Assembly (NCBI RefSeq): GCF_007741495.1
Contig: NZ_CP036262.1
Coordinates: 4,216,001 to 4,280,000 of the forward strand
Origin: Roseimaritima multifibrata
GTDB lineage: Bacteria; Planctomycetota; Planctomycetia; Pirellulales; Pirellulaceae
Reading direction: 5' to 3'
Length of the DNA: 64,000 nt
Shown here: positions 44,112-52,654 of the stretch, one piece after another
Numbering within the stretch: position 1 is the first letter of the stretch
How the letters are laid out: every line of letters starts with the position of its first letter
The notes under the pieces: model-generated
Databases searched by the model: none
The model's input: only the letters and a program-made list of their open reading frames with translations
What the model was told of the DNA's origin: nothing
Translations under genes and position numbers: made by a program

Positions 44112-44903
44112 CTAAACCAATTTGGCTCCGTTGGGAATCGGTTCGTCGGGTCCCGCCAAAATGACCGAACCATCTTCGCGGTAAAAACCCAAGATAAGGA
44201 ATTGCGACATGAAGGTTGCGATTTGCTTGGGTGGAAAATTGATGACGCCAATGATCTGGCGTCCCACCAGTTCGTCTTTGGTGTAGTTCAGCGTAATCTG
44301 AGCGCTCGTTCGCTTAGTCCCCAGCTCTTCCCCAAAATCGACGGTCACCTTGTAGGCTGGCTTACGCGCTTCGGGAAAATCGTCGACCGCGATGATCGTG
44401 CCCGCCCGCATGTCAACGCGTTCAAACGCCTGCCATGTGGTGATTCCGCTTTGCAAACCCGATTCGGCAAGGAGCAACGCGATCACTTCCTCGACACGTC
44501 GTTCACGCGTCGCCGGCAATTTTGCTGACGCCACAGGAAGCGATTGAGCTCGACGCTTTCCCGCGGTCCAGGTTTGCCATACCTCCATCGCGGCTTCGTT
44601 TGCCTCCAAGGCAAACTGCAATTCAGGCGGCACAACGACAGTCTCGGAATCGGTGACTGCAAAAGAAACGCTCGCAGTGTCGCCGGGTGAAATGCCACAC
44701 AACTTTTGCAGTTTCTTAGACACCATGAAGCACCACCTGCCCTTATCTGGCATCAAACCGCATTCAAACCGGACGCCATTGATTTCACCATCGATACGCA
44801 AACGCTTCGATGTCCCAAAATCCAATTGCGAAACAATGTGCGCCGGTAGGTACACGAGCGTCGCGGAGATCTCGACTTCAAAGTTAAACGGGTAGTCACT
44901 CAT
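44112..44903 (-). CDS. DUF1905-like domain fused to CsaA-type tRNA-binding domain
   Basis: In the 263-residue product, residues about 5-160 form a DUF1905/YdeI-like part ([77 protein letters not shown], then [28 protein letters not shown]). Residues about 150-263 form a CsaA-like OB-fold ([87 protein letters not shown]). CsaA is a small chaperone with tRNA- and peptide-binding ability. The fusion is unusual: both parts normally occur as separate proteins. A role in RNA or protein quality control is only a guess. Confidence 0.8.
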   Translation of the reverse strand: MSDYPFNFEVEISATLVYLPAHIVSQLDFGTSKRLRIDGEINGVRFECGLMPDKGRWCFMVSKKLQKLCGISPGDTASVSFAVTDSETVVVPPELQFALEANEAAMEVWQTWTAGKRRAQSLPVASAKLPATRERRVEEVIALLLAESGLQSGITTWQAFERVDMRAGTIIAVDDFPEARKPAYKVTVDFGEELGTKRTSAQITLNYTKDELVGRQIIGVINFPPKQIATFMSQFLILGFYREDGSVILAGPDEPIPNGAKLV

Positions 44904-44983
44904 GGTGCATCGAAACCGGGGGCAATTATCGAAAAAGAAGCGTCAGACTTATCAAGGCTAGCGTACTGGCGAAAAAGCCTATG

Positions 44984-45871
44984 TCATACAGGTCGAGGCC
45001 GTTTCGAAAGAATGAACAGGCCAGAAACGGCGATCAGCCCACATCCTATTAGCATGGGAGCGGTGAGCGGTTCGTCAAACAGTAACATCCCAAATCCAAT
45101 TCCGAAGATCAACCGCGAATAACGGAAGGGAGTGACCGCAGAGACCTGCCCGATCCGCATCGCTTTCATCAACCCAGCGTACGCGACAACGCCGAAAGTC
45201 ACCGCCCCCAACAGTCCAAGGGCGACTTGCATGGTCGGCCAAACATACGGTTTCGCATCCCAGATCGAATACAGCCCCCCCGCCACAACAATCGCAACAA
45301 ATCCATAAAACCCTAGCACCGACGTACTCAGACTTAATGGGGCGGCACGGCTGGCAAGATCGCGACCGGCAAAGCCCAGCATTCCCAAAACGGCCAACAC
45401 AGACAGCATCGAAAAACTATCCGTCCCCGGACGGACAATAATCAACACCCCCGCCAGCCCAACAAACACGGCCACCCATCTTCGCCAGCCGACTTTTTCA
45501 CCGAAAACGATTGCCGCCCCGGCAATCACGACGATGGGCGTTGCCTGCAGAATGACCGTCGCGGCGGACAATGGCGTCAGTGCAATCGCGAGCACATAAA
45601 ACAGGCGGGCGAAGACCTCGAAGACAGCGCGAAGCCGCATCGTGGGAGAAAAAACGTCCGAGGTGAACAGCGGTTGTTGATTCCTGATCGCCAGAAAGGC
45701 AAACAGACTGGCCCCACCTAGTCCAAACAAAATCAGAACCTGCCCAATCGGAAGCGACTTTGAAGCCGCTTTGACAAAAACGTCTTCAACCGCGAACGCG
45801 GCCATTGCCGCAACCATCCAAAAACTACCAACCAAATTCGCTCGACGACTGGTTTCGATCCCGCGAGACAC
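44984..45871 (-). CDS. EamA/DMT-family transporter
   Basis: The start is GTG 45871, supported by AGGAG with five bases of spacing; the frame begins eight codons earlier at a TTG but with no such site. The 295-residue product has the EamA duplication, about ten helices, from WMVAAMAAFAVEDVFVKAASKSLPIGQVLILFGLGGASLFAFLAI in the first half to FGVVAYAGLMKAMRIGQVSAVTPFRYSRLIFGIGFGMLLFDEPLTAPMLIGCGLIAVSGLFIL in the second. FARLFYVLAIALTPLSAATVILQATPIVVIAGAAIVFGEKVGWRRW is a typical middle EamA block. The substrate cannot be inferred. It is separated by 80 bases from the DUF1905-CsaA gene on the same strand. Confidence 0.88.
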   Translation of the reverse strand: MSRGIETSRRANLVGSFWMVAAMAAFAVEDVFVKAASKSLPIGQVLILFGLGGASLFAFLAIRNQQPLFTSDVFSPTMRLRAVFEVFARLFYVLAIALTPLSAATVILQATPIVVIAGAAIVFGEKVGWRRWVAVFVGLAGVLIIVRPGTDSFSMLSVLAVLGMLGFAGRDLASRAAPLSLSTSVLGFYGFVAIVVAGGLYSIWDAKPYVWPTMQVALGLLGAVTFGVVAYAGLMKAMRIGQVSAVTPFRYSRLIFGIGFGMLLFDEPLTAPMLIGCGLIAVSGLFILSKRPRPV

Positions 45872-46458
45872 AGCGGCTCCTACAATAATTTTCAAGTATC
45901 AAAATAAAGTGCCTGATCTGGCGCACTATTCATATCGCAGAAATAGCGAAGTGCAACTCCCTTCAAATCACAAAGACGACTTGCGCGACAACGATCAGGT
46001 TTTACCAAATCGTGTGAGCCGAAACCTCGAAAACAAATCGGCTAGCACCCGGCAAGAGAGGCAGGATACATTTTTCCGCACTGAAAGAACCAAGCTGCCA
46101 TTGATTCGAAACCACGAAGAAATACCTCGGCAATTGCTCTAGAGAGAGCAGCACCTGTACCTATAAGTGGCCGGACGTCACCATCTTGGTGAATTGCCTA
46201 GCTATCGGGAGGTTCCAGGCTAACTTGCCATTACGGCTCCCCTCCAAACCAGATATCGCGGTTCGAGCCTAGCCGAGGCATTAACGAAAGCGACTGCGGG
46301 TAAATACAGGCAAAGCGTTAGGCGGGGTCACCGAGACTCCCCACACCCGAAACCACTGTTTGGGACGATCACTAGCTACACTGTGCACGGACTAGAACAG
46401 TCGCCAAACCAACACCAATTTTCGAATACTTCTCTCAGCCCACTAGCCGACAATTTGG
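45872..46458. other. Intergenic region of about 590 bases, no gene supported
   Basis: The region shows no supported gene, no repeat of the families described here and no strong terminator. Short open frames in it have no ribosome binding site. Confidence 0.4.
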
Positions 46459-47499
46459 TTATTGATTGAATGTATTAATCCGCTTAAGCGTAAGAGGATC
46501 AACATTTGGATGTTGAACGATTACCGGTTTTTCCCGTCGAATGCCCCGCCCATCAATGATGCAGTGAGACCCACGGGGGACGTCAAGCAATTCAATCGAG
46601 TAATCGGCCTCTCGGAAATCCTGGTTCACACTGTGCCACTCAAATGCTAGATCGAAGCTGAACGTGGAAGTACTCACATCGGGGATTCCTACCGTTAGAT
46701 CCGTGTGGGTAGACAACGGAACCCAGGTTCCGTTCAACGGTTTCCACGACGTTGATACCGTGATCGTCGGAACTCTCCAGCTTTCCTCCTTGTCAGGTGA
46801 ATCACCTTTTCGCAGCGATTGAGTTTCCAACCTTACCACCGTGTAGCCATTGCCTGTGTCGATCCAACATCGAGTTCGGCGGTTGGACGCCTTAAGTTGG
46901 TCAAGAGGGTCCCCATGAATGACTGTCAGAACGACAAGGCCATCCTGGTCAAGTCGTTCTAGCTCAATTTTCTCTTCTTTATGGGAGCGACGAATCATCT
47001 TCTCGTAGGCCGCGAGATTCATGGAGTTCATAAGATCGACATAAATGCTTAATCCAACAGCTCGCAAATCCAATGCACGCATGGGAGTGTTAACGTCTGA
47101 CACACTGATTGTTGAAGCTTCAACACTCTTCACGTAGCCCTCTGACGCAGCCAAAATGGTGATCCTATGCAGCGGATTGACGGTAGGCTTATCAGACAGG
47201 TTATGCAATTCTTCCTCGTGAAACAGATGATTCTGAGAGTAATCAAAACGAAATCTCTCCACGATGTCTCTCGTGTTCCGCGTCATTTCCTGGTTTGCAA
47301 AATTAGCTACCTGCTTCAGTCCTCGCACACTGACATCTCCCGCGTAAAGTTTTTTGCGTTCAAGAAAAACGCGCTCGATCACCTCGTCAATGTCAAGATC
47401 ATCACTTTTCGCCACGCTGGCATGAATGGTTAACATCGCTGTCACAACGACCATTGCAAACACAAAATGCGAGTATTTTCGATTCAAAAAATTTGCCAT
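46459..47499 (-). CDS. Exported hypothetical protein with signal peptide
   Basis: The start is ATG 47499 (MANFLNRKYSHFVFAM); a TTG 15 codons upstream is unlikely. The 346-residue product has a signal peptide (residues about 9-29, HFVFAMVVVTAMLTIHASVAKS) and a soluble body with beta-rich segments: FRFDYSQNHLFHEEELHNL, ALDLRAVGLSIYVDLMN, LVVLTVIHGDPLDQLK, RCWIDTGNGYTVVRLETQS, TITVSTSWKPLNGTWVPLS. This order resembles planctomycete proteins annotated as hypothetical that have a lipid-binding-like fold, but I do not recognise a named family. No neighbour suggests a role. The protein should be located outside the cytoplasm. Confidence 0.6.
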   Translation of the reverse strand: MANFLNRKYSHFVFAMVVVTAMLTIHASVAKSDDLDIDEVIERVFLERKKLYAGDVSVRGLKQVANFANQEMTRNTRDIVERFRFDYSQNHLFHEEELHNLSDKPTVNPLHRITILAASEGYVKSVEASTISVSDVNTPMRALDLRAVGLSIYVDLMNSMNLAAYEKMIRRSHKEEKIELERLDQDGLVVLTVIHGDPLDQLKASNRRTRCWIDTGNGYTVVRLETQSLRKGDSPDKEESWRVPTITVSTSWKPLNGTWVPLSTHTDLTVGIPDVSTSTFSFDLAFEWHSVNQDFREADYSIELLDVPRGSHCIIDGRGIRREKPVIVQHPNVDPLTLKRINTFNQ

Positions 47500-48017
47500 A
47501 ATCGGTTCCCAATCCTTCGCAATCGCGCTAAGTTTGTGGAGCAAGACACAGCAGAGCAGAGCAAATGGTTTTCGGTAATTTTTTCACGCTACCCGGCGGT
47601 GATAAAATTCGCCAGCAAACGTTTCTAAGGCCTACGACGCCTCATAGCAAGCGTCTTCAGCCACATAGATCTTTCCCAAAAATTGCGAGCACGGTCCCGT
47701 GGCACCACTTTCAGGATCGAACAAAACGAAGAAATTTCAAGAAAACACACAAACACTTGCATCCGAAACCAGACCTCCTTGGCTTGACACAAATCCAGAC
47801 TCCAAATTGAACTGCGCAGGGCCATATCCATTTGCCTTGCTTTAGGTCGATTATCCCCCTGCGGCCCGACGCAGAACCTTCGACGACACGACGTTCCTAT
47901 CGAGAAGAGGCGAAGTGAACGGAAAACGAACCGATTAGTTCCGTATTAACAGATCGACACTGAAATCGAAGAGCGGGACAACGATTTAGGCGGATTGGTA
48001 CGCAACCCCCATCCGCA
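47500..48017. other. Intergenic region of about 520 bases, no gene supported
   Basis: I see no gene, repeat or RNA that I can support. The small plus-strand frame in this region has no ribosome binding site and a composition unlike coding sequence here. Confidence 0.4.
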
Positions 48018-48824
48018 TCATTTGACTTCCTGTAGAATCGCCACTAACTCTGCAAGGTCTTTCACGACATAGTCAGGCCGATCGACGTTCGGGTAAAGTG
48101 CTTTGCCTGGTCGAGCGACGAAGGCTGTTTGCAGCCCGACGCTTTTGGCTCCCGCCAAATCCCATGCATGAGCAGCAACCATCAGGACATCCTGCGGATC
48201 GACATTCAGATCTTTCAAGACACTGTGGTAGGGGGCTGGGTGAGGTTTAAATTTGCGAACGGCATCGACGCTGTATCGCTTTTCAAAAAATTCGGTAAGC
48301 CCCGCATTCTTGAACTGCGTTTCCACACCAATCGCCGACGAATTGGTCAAACTGACGATTTTAAACCCAGCCTTGTCCAGTGCCTTCAGTCCCGCAACCA
48401 CATCTGCGTGTGGCGGCAGCGAACGAAGCGGCGTCACAATCGCCTTTTTAGCTTCTTCGTAACTAAGCTCCACGCCTTGTGTTTCCGCAACCATCATCAA
48501 TGCGGCGGTTCCAATTTCACCAAAGCTGTGGTAGTTATCGCTCAACGTTTCGACCAACGAATAATGCAACATCGTGGAAAACCAGAGTGGCAAAAGGTCT
48601 TCGCGGCCGCCTAACGCTTGCCCAACCGATGTCTTCAACGGAGCCATGTCAAGCAACGTTTCGTTGACATCAAAGATGATAACGGTTGGTCTTCTCATAA
48701 CCTTCTCCGGATGATGTACAGCGGACTCCTCATGCAGACCTGACGGCTCTTGGGCGAACGTCTTGTATCCACTCCCACTCAGTACCATTCCAGCAAGCAC
48801 AATTGCGACAATATTTTTTGACAT
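48018..48824 (-). CDS. Haloacid dehalogenase type II with an apparent signal peptide
   Basis: The start is ATG 48824, preceded by AGAAAGAAG; the frame is open for 53 codons further upstream, overlapping the SDR gene's end, with no sign of protein coding there. Residues 1-25 are a signal peptide (IVAIVLAGMVLSGSGYKTFA). The HAD domain starts at about residue 45: nucleophile Asp52 in IIFDVNETLLD, the substrate cap HYSLVETLSDNYHSFGE, SLTNSSAIG (motif II), RKFKPHPAPYHSVLKDL (motif III Lys) and MVAAHAWDLAGAKSVGLQTAFV (motif IV), as in L-2-haloacid dehalogenases. Export of this class is unusual. It ends an apparent minus-strand group including the SDR gene (66 bases upstream). Confidence 0.82.
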   Translation of the reverse strand: MSKNIVAIVLAGMVLSGSGYKTFAQEPSGLHEESAVHHPEKVMRRPTVIIFDVNETLLDMAPLKTSVGQALGGREDLLPLWFSTMLHYSLVETLSDNYHSFGEIGTAALMMVAETQGVELSYEEAKKAIVTPLRSLPPHADVVAGLKALDKAGFKIVSLTNSSAIGVETQFKNAGLTEFFEKRYSVDAVRKFKPHPAPYHSVLKDLNVDPQDVLMVAAHAWDLAGAKSVGLQTAFVARPGKALYPNVDRPDYVVKDLAELVAILQEVK

Positions 48825-48889
48825 ACTAAGACTTCTTTCTTGAATGACAGCGGTAACATTTTTTTTACAACAGACCAAATGCGTCGAAA

Positions 48890-49639
48890 CTACCCAAGAC
48901 TTTCCTGCATGTCTGCTTCGACCACGTTCTCTGCGAAACTTTGGTAAGCAGCCCCTACCTGCTGAGCCATCGGATCGGTCCAAACATGAAATCGATCGTT
49001 GGCGATGGCATCAAAAATTGCCGTGGCAACCAATTCAGGCGATGCTGCGATATCTCCGAATCCTGCGGCCGATCCCATGTCGGTCTGAATGGGCCCCGGG
49101 TGTACGCTGACGACAAGGGTCCCTTGGTCGCCCAGTGAACTTCGCAGCCCCTGCGTGATGGCATAGCTTGCAGCCTTGGACGCGCAATAGGTCGCGAAAT
49201 CAGGGAAGGTTTTAACCGACGCGACACTGTTCAGCTGAGCAAAGGCACCGCCACCGTTGGCTTTTAGTACGGGGCCGAACGCTTGGGCGACACGCATCAG
49301 ACCATAAACGTTCGCGTTCATTTCAAACTGCAAAGCATCGATCGCGTCATCGCTCATGGCCGAAGCCGTTTTCATTACCCCGGCGTTATTGATAACAACA
49401 TCCACGTCGGCTGCAGTGGTTGCCGCTGCGGCGATCGATGAAGGGTCGTCCAAATCAACACGGACCGGCACCACTCGGTCACCATGTTCGGCGACGAGGG
49501 AGTTGGCGGAATCAAGCTTTCGGACAGCCGCGTAGACCTTGGTCGCGCCACGCTGCAGCGCTTCTTCAAGAGTCACTTTTCCGATCCCACGATTTGCTCC
49601 GGTCACCAATACGACCTTGTCTTTAACGTCAAATGCCAT
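48890..49639 (-). CDS. Short-chain dehydrogenase/reductase
   Basis: The start is ATG 49639 (MAFDVKDKVVLVTGANRG); an in-frame start four codons earlier is less likely. The 249-residue product has the Rossmann signature TGANRGIG (13-20), NNAG (84-87), catalytic Ser138, and Tyr151-x3-Lys155 (YCASK). The cofactor pocket has KVYAAVRKLDS with arginine near residue 40, more like NADP(H) use. The substrate is unknown. It sits between the carboxymuconolactone-decarboxylase-like gene (150 bases upstream) and the haloacid dehalogenase (66 bases downstream), all on the minus strand, so it is likely under the TetR-type control described at 50375. Confidence 0.9.
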   Translation of the reverse strand: MAFDVKDKVVLVTGANRGIGKVTLEEALQRGATKVYAAVRKLDSANSLVAEHGDRVVPVRVDLDDPSSIAAAATTAADVDVVINNAGVMKTASAMSDDAIDALQFEMNANVYGLMRVAQAFGPVLKANGGGAFAQLNSVASVKTFPDFATYCASKAASYAITQGLRSSLGDQGTLVVSVHPGPIQTDMGSAAGFGDIAASPELVATAIFDAIANDRFHVWTDPMAQQVGAAYQSFAENVVEADMQESLG

Positions 49640-49789
49640 TTTCTCTCTCACTGAATAGGAAACATCGAATCTGTAAACTGGAAATTTGGGCGGATGCCAC
49701 CGTCGATTTGGATCGCCTCATTTTACGGCCAGCGATCCCGATAAGCTTCTGCGTTTTTTGAAAAGCGTCGTCTATCTGAGCCGGGTGCC

Positions 49790-50359
49790 TCAGGACTCCA
49801 CAAGCGTGTCCGCACTCCAGGCGTTCTTCGCAAACCCCTTATCGAGTGGCGTTTCAGCAATATGGTTTGTGAAGTTCGAGAGGACTTTGTAGGCGGTTCC
49901 TAGAATCACATCGCAAACCGTTTGCTTGGTGTAGCCTGCGGCCAGCAGTGCATCGATGTCAGCATCCTCCAACCATCCTCGCTTCTGATTTACTTTTTCA
50001 GCAAACAGACGCAGCGCCTCCAGCTTCGGGTCAGCGATCTCGGTGCCATCACGTAACGCGGTAATGACATCCTGTGGGACTTTCGCAGCCTGCATAATCG
50101 ATGTGTGAGCGGCCATGCAGTACTCGCACCCGTTCAGCCGATTGTTGGTCATCGCAATGATTTGCTGCTCGGTGGCGCTAAGGTTTGTCTTCTCAGCGAA
50201 GATCGCTGAAACGGCCTCGTACGCCTCCAGAAGCGCTGGCGATTCCGCCATGACCGCCAGCAAATTTGGAACATAGCCGTACGCATTCTGGCTCGCTTCC
50301 AGCACCGACTTGCTAGCGTCCGGTCCGTTCTCGATCGTGTGAAGGGTGAATTCAGGCAT
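49790..50359 (-). CDS. Carboxymuconolactone decarboxylase/AhpD-like protein with CxxC
   Basis: The 189-residue product has the AhpD/CMD helical fold and the redox motif Cys78-x2-Cys81-x3-His85 in NGCEYCMAAHTSIMQ, preceded by Glu64 (SATEQQIIAM), the arrangement of the alkylhydroperoxidase AhpD. The tail has GYTKQTVCDVILGTAYKVLSNFTNHIAETPLDK. It should reduce peroxides or serve as a redox partner rather than decarboxylate. The promoter region has a perfect 20-base palindrome at 50375-50394 that matches one at the TetR gene's promoter, so its expression is probably repressed by that regulator. Confidence 0.9.
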   Translation of the reverse strand: MPEFTLHTIENGPDASKSVLEASQNAYGYVPNLLAVMAESPALLEAYEAVSAIFAEKTNLSATEQQIIAMTNNRLNGCEYCMAAHTSIMQAAKVPQDVITALRDGTEIADPKLEALRLFAEKVNQKRGWLEDADIDALLAAGYTKQTVCDVILGTAYKVLSNFTNHIAETPLDKGFAKNAWSADTLVES

Positions 50360-50374
50360 GGTTTACTCTCCTTG

Positions 50375-50394
50375 TTTTGACCGATCGGTCAAAA
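50375..50394. promoter_or_regulatory. TetR operator before the AhpD-like gene
   Basis: The perfect palindrome TTTTGACCGATCGGTCAAAA lies 16 bases upstream of the AhpD-like start codon. Its 16-base core differs in only two positions from TTGACCAATCAGTCAA at 51213-51228. Confidence 0.85.
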
Positions 50395-50580
50395 CTGAGC
50401 GTTAAAAAAAGGCGAGAGCACGGAAGCTTGTCCCGTTAGCTTCCTGATCGGTCCGCGACCAGTTTAGCGCCTTCAAAAGCAAACAAGAGTACAAGCAAGT
50501 TCTGTACCGCTTGTTGAAAGCTCTCTGTTCCAAGCTCTCTGTTCAATGGATGGCTGCCGAGCGATTCAAACCGCCACGGT

Positions 50581-51162
50581 TTAGGAAATCAGCCGTTTTG
50601 CTTGTTCGGCAATCTGCCGCAATGCTGTTTTACCGTACAGCCCACGGCCCAGGACTCGAATACCGATGAGTAACGAGAGCAAAGTTCGTGCCGTCGACCG
50701 GGCCGAGAGGGTGCTGGGAATATCACCACGCTGCTGCCCACGTTTGATCTGTTTTTCAAAGAACCTTGTTAGCTCCTGAAACGCATCCGCAACCACTTTC
50801 TGCACGTCTTCATCGGCGAGCGAATAATCGAGGGAGGTATTGACCAACAAGCATCCCTTCTTATCCAGATCGCTTAGGCTGTCATCGACAATCCCATCAA
50901 AAAGCGAAGCAATCGCCTCGCGGGGATCATCGATTGCGTCCACTTGGTCAAGCAGAATCTTGCGGTGTTCTTGGTCGTACTTCATCAGCGACCGCAAGAA
51001 GAGGTCCTCTTTTCCGTTAAACGCGTTGTAAAGACTCCCCCGTTTGATCCCGGTCGCAGCCGTGATATCGGAGATCGACGTCGCGTTATATCCCTTCTGC
51101 CAGAAAACCCGCATCGCCTGTTCGACCACATCCGATTCTTCAAACGATTTTTCCCAGGGCAT
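50581..51162 (-). CDS. TetR-family transcriptional repressor
   Basis: The start is ATG 51162 (MPWEKSFEESDVVEQAMRVF); the frame is open another 46 codons upstream through the operator, but the chosen ATG matches the normal start of the DNA-binding domain. The 193-residue product has the TetR helix-turn-helix (ATSISDITAATGIKRGSLYNAFNGKEDLFLRSLMKYD) and a TetR_C-type ligand domain with KKGCLLVNTSLDYSLADEDVQKVV and RSTARTLLSLLIGIRVLGRGLYGKTALRQI. It is most similar in pattern to AcrR-type regulators controlling nitrile- or electrophile-responsive operons. Its own promoter carries a near-match to the operator in front of the AhpD-like gene. Confidence 0.92.
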   Translation of the reverse strand: MPWEKSFEESDVVEQAMRVFWQKGYNATSISDITAATGIKRGSLYNAFNGKEDLFLRSLMKYDQEHRKILLDQVDAIDDPREAIASLFDGIVDDSLSDLDKKGCLLVNTSLDYSLADEDVQKVVADAFQELTRFFEKQIKRGQQRGDIPSTLSARSTARTLLSLLIGIRVLGRGLYGKTALRQIAEQAKRLIS

Positions 51163-51212
51163 CGATCCATTCCCATTGAACGCGGTTGACAGCTGCTCGA
51201 ATAATACAAGTC

Positions 51213-51228
51213 TTGACCAATCAGTCAA
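51213..51228. promoter_or_regulatory. TetR operator at its own promoter
   Basis: TTGACCAATCAGTCAA lies 51 bases upstream of the TetR start codon and matches 14 of 16 core positions of the operator at 50375-50394 (both differences are G to A). It indicates autoregulation. Confidence 0.75.
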
Positions 51229-51317
51229 CACTTCGGTTCGGCCAGCGGCGGGAAGTCTCCGATCCCTCGCTGACGGGGCTGTCGATTTCGTCGAAAGCAA
51301 CGAGAGATTGTTGGTTG

Positions 51318-51680
51318 TAGTCTTTCGCTCGGGACGTGCGATAAATAAGTTGCGAGTGTGGCAGGGAGAAAAAGCCCCATGCCAGCTTGCCTAGCAGGAA
51401 GCCAAGATTTGAAATTTGCTTAATAGAGTTCCGTTTCCGGGCTTGCCCCGGCGGGCTCACAACTGGCAGCTACTCTCTTGTACGATCGAAATGTGGTTCT
51501 CCGCCAGCCCCGAATCGCCTAGGCGATTCGGGGCTGGCGGAGAAGGAGCGAGGGGGGGGAGGCATTCAGGTAGCTGCCAGTTGTTGTACCGACCGGGACG
51601 CGCCCGGCGGAAACAAACGAGAGCAGCCTGAGCGGAAATCGTCAACTTATTTATCGCACGTCCCGCGCGAAAGTAGCTCC
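51318..51680. repeat. Nested palindromic element, copy C (MITE-like)
   Basis: The outer terminal inverted repeats are a perfect 23-base pair at 51330-51352 and 51643-51665, extended imperfectly by about 15 bases (TTTCGCTCGGG / reverse). Inside are middle arms CAACTGGCAGCTAC (about 51459-51472) and GTAGCTGCCAGTTG (about 51570-51583), and a perfect 48-base palindrome at 51497-51544. The core 51423-51615 is the same element as the copies near 3240, 25056 and 56448. No gene lies in it. The gap 51163-51877 is otherwise empty. Confidence 0.88.
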
Positions 51681-51877
51681 CAAAGGACGTTCTTTCACTT
51701 AGCGAAAGGCGGCAATCAATAACTCAGCTCCCTCCGTCCGACCGGAATTCATTGCGGCGGGCGTCCATTTGGTAAAAATGAGACTCGGTGTGACTTTCTC
51801 CCATATCCAAATTGGCCTGAGCAGTTCTATATTGCGCACTTAAATTCTTACGGGTACATTTTCACTTCGGAACGTGA

Positions 51878-52654
51878 ATGAAACAAACCCTTCAGCTCCA
51901 AATTCAGACTCAGCCAAACGATAGCAGTTGCGGGCCAACTTGCTTGGCGGCGGTGTATCAATTTTGGAACGATCCAGTCGATTTGGATCAGCTGATTGGC
52001 TACTTTGGCGAATTGAGCGGCGGCGGGACCTTGGCGGTGCAGCTTGCCTGCCACGCTTTGCATCGCAACTATGACGCGAAGATCATTACGCACAACCTGC
52101 AAATCTTTGATCCAAGTTGGTTTTATGACCCACAGGGCCCTAGTCCCGAATGGTTGTCGGAAAAACTTCGACAGCAGTACGAACTAAAGAAAGAACGAGC
52201 CGACATCGATCGCGACCGATTGCGGGTCGCAACCGCGTCCTACTTGAAATTCCTTTCACTGGGAGGCCGGATCGCGATGCAGCCTGTCAGCGAAAGCTTG
52301 ATCATGGCCATCTTGAAGCAGGGGACACCGATCCTCTGTGGCCTAAGCGCGACTTACCTCTATCAAGAAAGACGGGAACGATCCCAGGCGTCGAACGAAC
52401 TCGGTGTTACCTCCGTTCCCGATGATATCGGTGGTGATCCAACCGGACACTTCGTCGTTCTGTACGGATACGATCCCGAAACCGAAAACGTACAGATCGC
52501 CGATCCCCTGCACCCCAATCCCATTGCACCGACCAACCATTACGTGGCGGCTCGATCGCGGGTGACAGCGGCAATCTTGCTGGGAATCCTGACTTACGAT
52601 GCTAACCTCCTTACCATCACACCGCGCGATAGCGCGAAGAGAGTTCCTGAATGA
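51878..52654 (+). CDS. Peptidase C39-like cysteine protease
   Basis: The 258-residue product has the papain-like C39 pattern with catalytic Cys18 in NDSSCGPTCLAAVYQF, His191 in GDPTGHFVVLYGYD and Asp209 in VQIADPLHPN. GGTLAVQLACHALHRNYDAKII follows the active-site helix as in bacteriocin-maturing C39 domains, but there is no ABC transporter part and no signal peptide, so it is a free cytosolic enzyme. Its stop overlaps the start of the RLAN-RimK gene (ATGA). In the operon with ATP-grasp and GCS2 ligases it may cleave or trim the conjugate they form. It is the first gene of the operon; the start could also be GTG five codons before. Confidence 0.8.
   Translation: MKQTLQLQIQTQPNDSSCGPTCLAAVYQFWNDPVDLDQLIGYFGELSGGGTLAVQLACHALHRNYDAKIITHNLQIFDPSWFYDPQGPSPEWLSEKLRQQYELKKERADIDRDRLRVATASYLKFLSLGGRIAMQPVSESLIMAILKQGTPILCGLSATYLYQERRERSQASNELGVTSVPDDIGGDPTGHFVVLYGYDPETENVQIADPLHPNPIAPTNHYVAARSRVTAAILLGILTYDANLLTITPRDSAKRVPE

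Noticed and set aside
47565-47810. 81-residue plus-strand open frame
   Set aside because: Composition is rich in basic residues and Pro/His as in noncoding DNA, and no start signal was seen.
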